Of a DNA stretch of 6,547 nt, positions 6,103 to 6,547 are shown piece by piece. The stretch's first letter is position 1. Every line of letters starts with the position of its first letter. The position numbers and the translations under genes were made by a program. Source of the stretch: Bacteroidales bacterium (GTDB taxonomy: Bacteria; Bacteroidota; Bacteroidia; Bacteroidales; UBA7960); assembly GCA_007128045.1 (NCBI GenBank), contig SKYG01000106.1, positions 1-6,547 of the forward strand. The letters run 5' to 3'. The notes beneath the pieces were generated by a model, which saw only the letters and a list, made by a program, of their open reading frames with translations, was not told where the DNA came from and did no database searches.

Positions 6103-6547
6103 ATGAATATAATCCAGTCTAGATCCGGTGTCAGGCATATACTTGAATATATATCGATAGTTACAGCCATAACGGTATTATTGGCCAGCGCTGTTATTAT
6201 CATAGGATGGATGTTCAATATAGCTATTCTTAAAAGCATCCACCCTGATTTTGTATCTATAAAAGCCAATACGGCGATAAGTTTCTTTCTTGTTGGTGGC
6301 GCTATATTGTTAATGCATGATTCGTTTTCTACACGGATTAATTTGAAAGCATTAAATAGGCTTAGATTCCGGGTGGCAATATTTTTTTCTATGATAGTCA
6401 TTATTATTACCGTCCTGGTGACTATACAATTTGCATTTAATATCCATATTGGTATTGACGAATTGATATTTTTGGATGATCCACACGCTGTCGACTCCTA
6501 TGCCCCGGGCCGCATGGCGCCAAACACTGCATTTGGGTTACTCTTGC
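6103..6547 (+). CDS. Membrane N-terminus of a probable sensor/signalling protein; C-terminus beyond right edge
   Basis: The frame opens at ATG 6103 and stays open to the window edge, giving 148 codons. Predicted membrane helices lie at about 15-37, 57-72 and 90-112, with a fourth beginning near 140. The layout Gly-Trp-x-Phe-(Asn/Asp)-Ile, then a loop, then an Asn-Thr-Ala helix start (GW at 35-36, NTA at 56-58), and again PNTA at 140-143, matches the multi-helix N-terminal sensing region found in many PAS-domain histidine kinases and GGDEF proteins. The output domain lies outside the window, so kinase versus cyclase cannot be decided. The two halves look like an internal duplication. The ATG is preceded by AAAAG, a weak purine tract, and no clear promoter is seen. 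The gene is divergent from the ATPase; no functional link is apparent. Codon use is AT-rich, with many ATA codons. Confidence 0.75.
   Translation, partial: MNIIQSRSGVRHILEYISIVTAITVLLASAVIIIGWMFNIAILKSIHPDFVSIKANTAISFFLVGGAILLMHDSFSTRINLKALNRLRFRVAIFFSMIVIIITVLVTIQFAFNIHIGIDELIFLDDPHAVDSYAPGRMAPNTAFGLLL

Noticed and set aside
6081..6401. 106-codon minus-strand ORF at the right end
   Set aside because: It lies antisense to the membrane sensor frame, which has clear helices and family motifs and stays open to the edge.

Overview
The window looks like chromosomal DNA from a member of the Bacteroidota (Bacteroidetes). The signs are a Reg_prop (two-component regulator propeller) protein, a putative outer-membrane barrel next to an S41-type lipoprotein, start codons preceded by A-rich tracts rather than Shine-Dalgarno sequences, and upstream boxes matching the Bacteroidetes -7 element TAnnTTTG. 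I cannot name a genus.

Layout, left to right: (1) 1-659, minus strand, the N-terminal 219 codons of a periplasmic propeller sensor/regulator, cut by the left edge. (2) 660-873, a divergent intergenic region with a candidate promoter for each direction. (3) 874-1671 and 1724-2800, plus strand, a possible two-gene unit: a secreted, probably beta-barrel protein of unknown function, then an S41-family lipoprotein peptidase without a PDZ domain. (4) 2801-2950, the convergent gap, holding a REP-like palindrome and a second short repeat. (5) 2951-5647, minus strand, a complete 898-residue P2-type cation-transporting ATPase, likely a Ca2+ or similar cation exporter. (6) 5648-6102, a 455-base non-coding stretch with the ATPase promoter candidate and a large imperfect inverted repeat that shares its core motif with the repeat downstream of the ATPase. 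(7) 6103-6547, plus strand, the membrane-spanning N-terminus of a probable sensor/signalling protein, cut by the right edge.

The genes do not form one obvious pathway. The barrel and S41 lipoprotein plausibly work together at the cell envelope, and the divergent propeller protein could regulate them, but that rests on position only. The ATPase is a single-gene transcription unit with visibly higher GC than its neighbours, flanked on both sides by members of one repeat family. I see no tRNA, rRNA, CRISPR array, transposase or convincing intrinsic terminator. I do not see a clear undescribed multi-gene system. The best leads are the repeats around the ATPase, the altered ion- and nucleotide-site residues in the ATPase, and the barrel/S41 pair.
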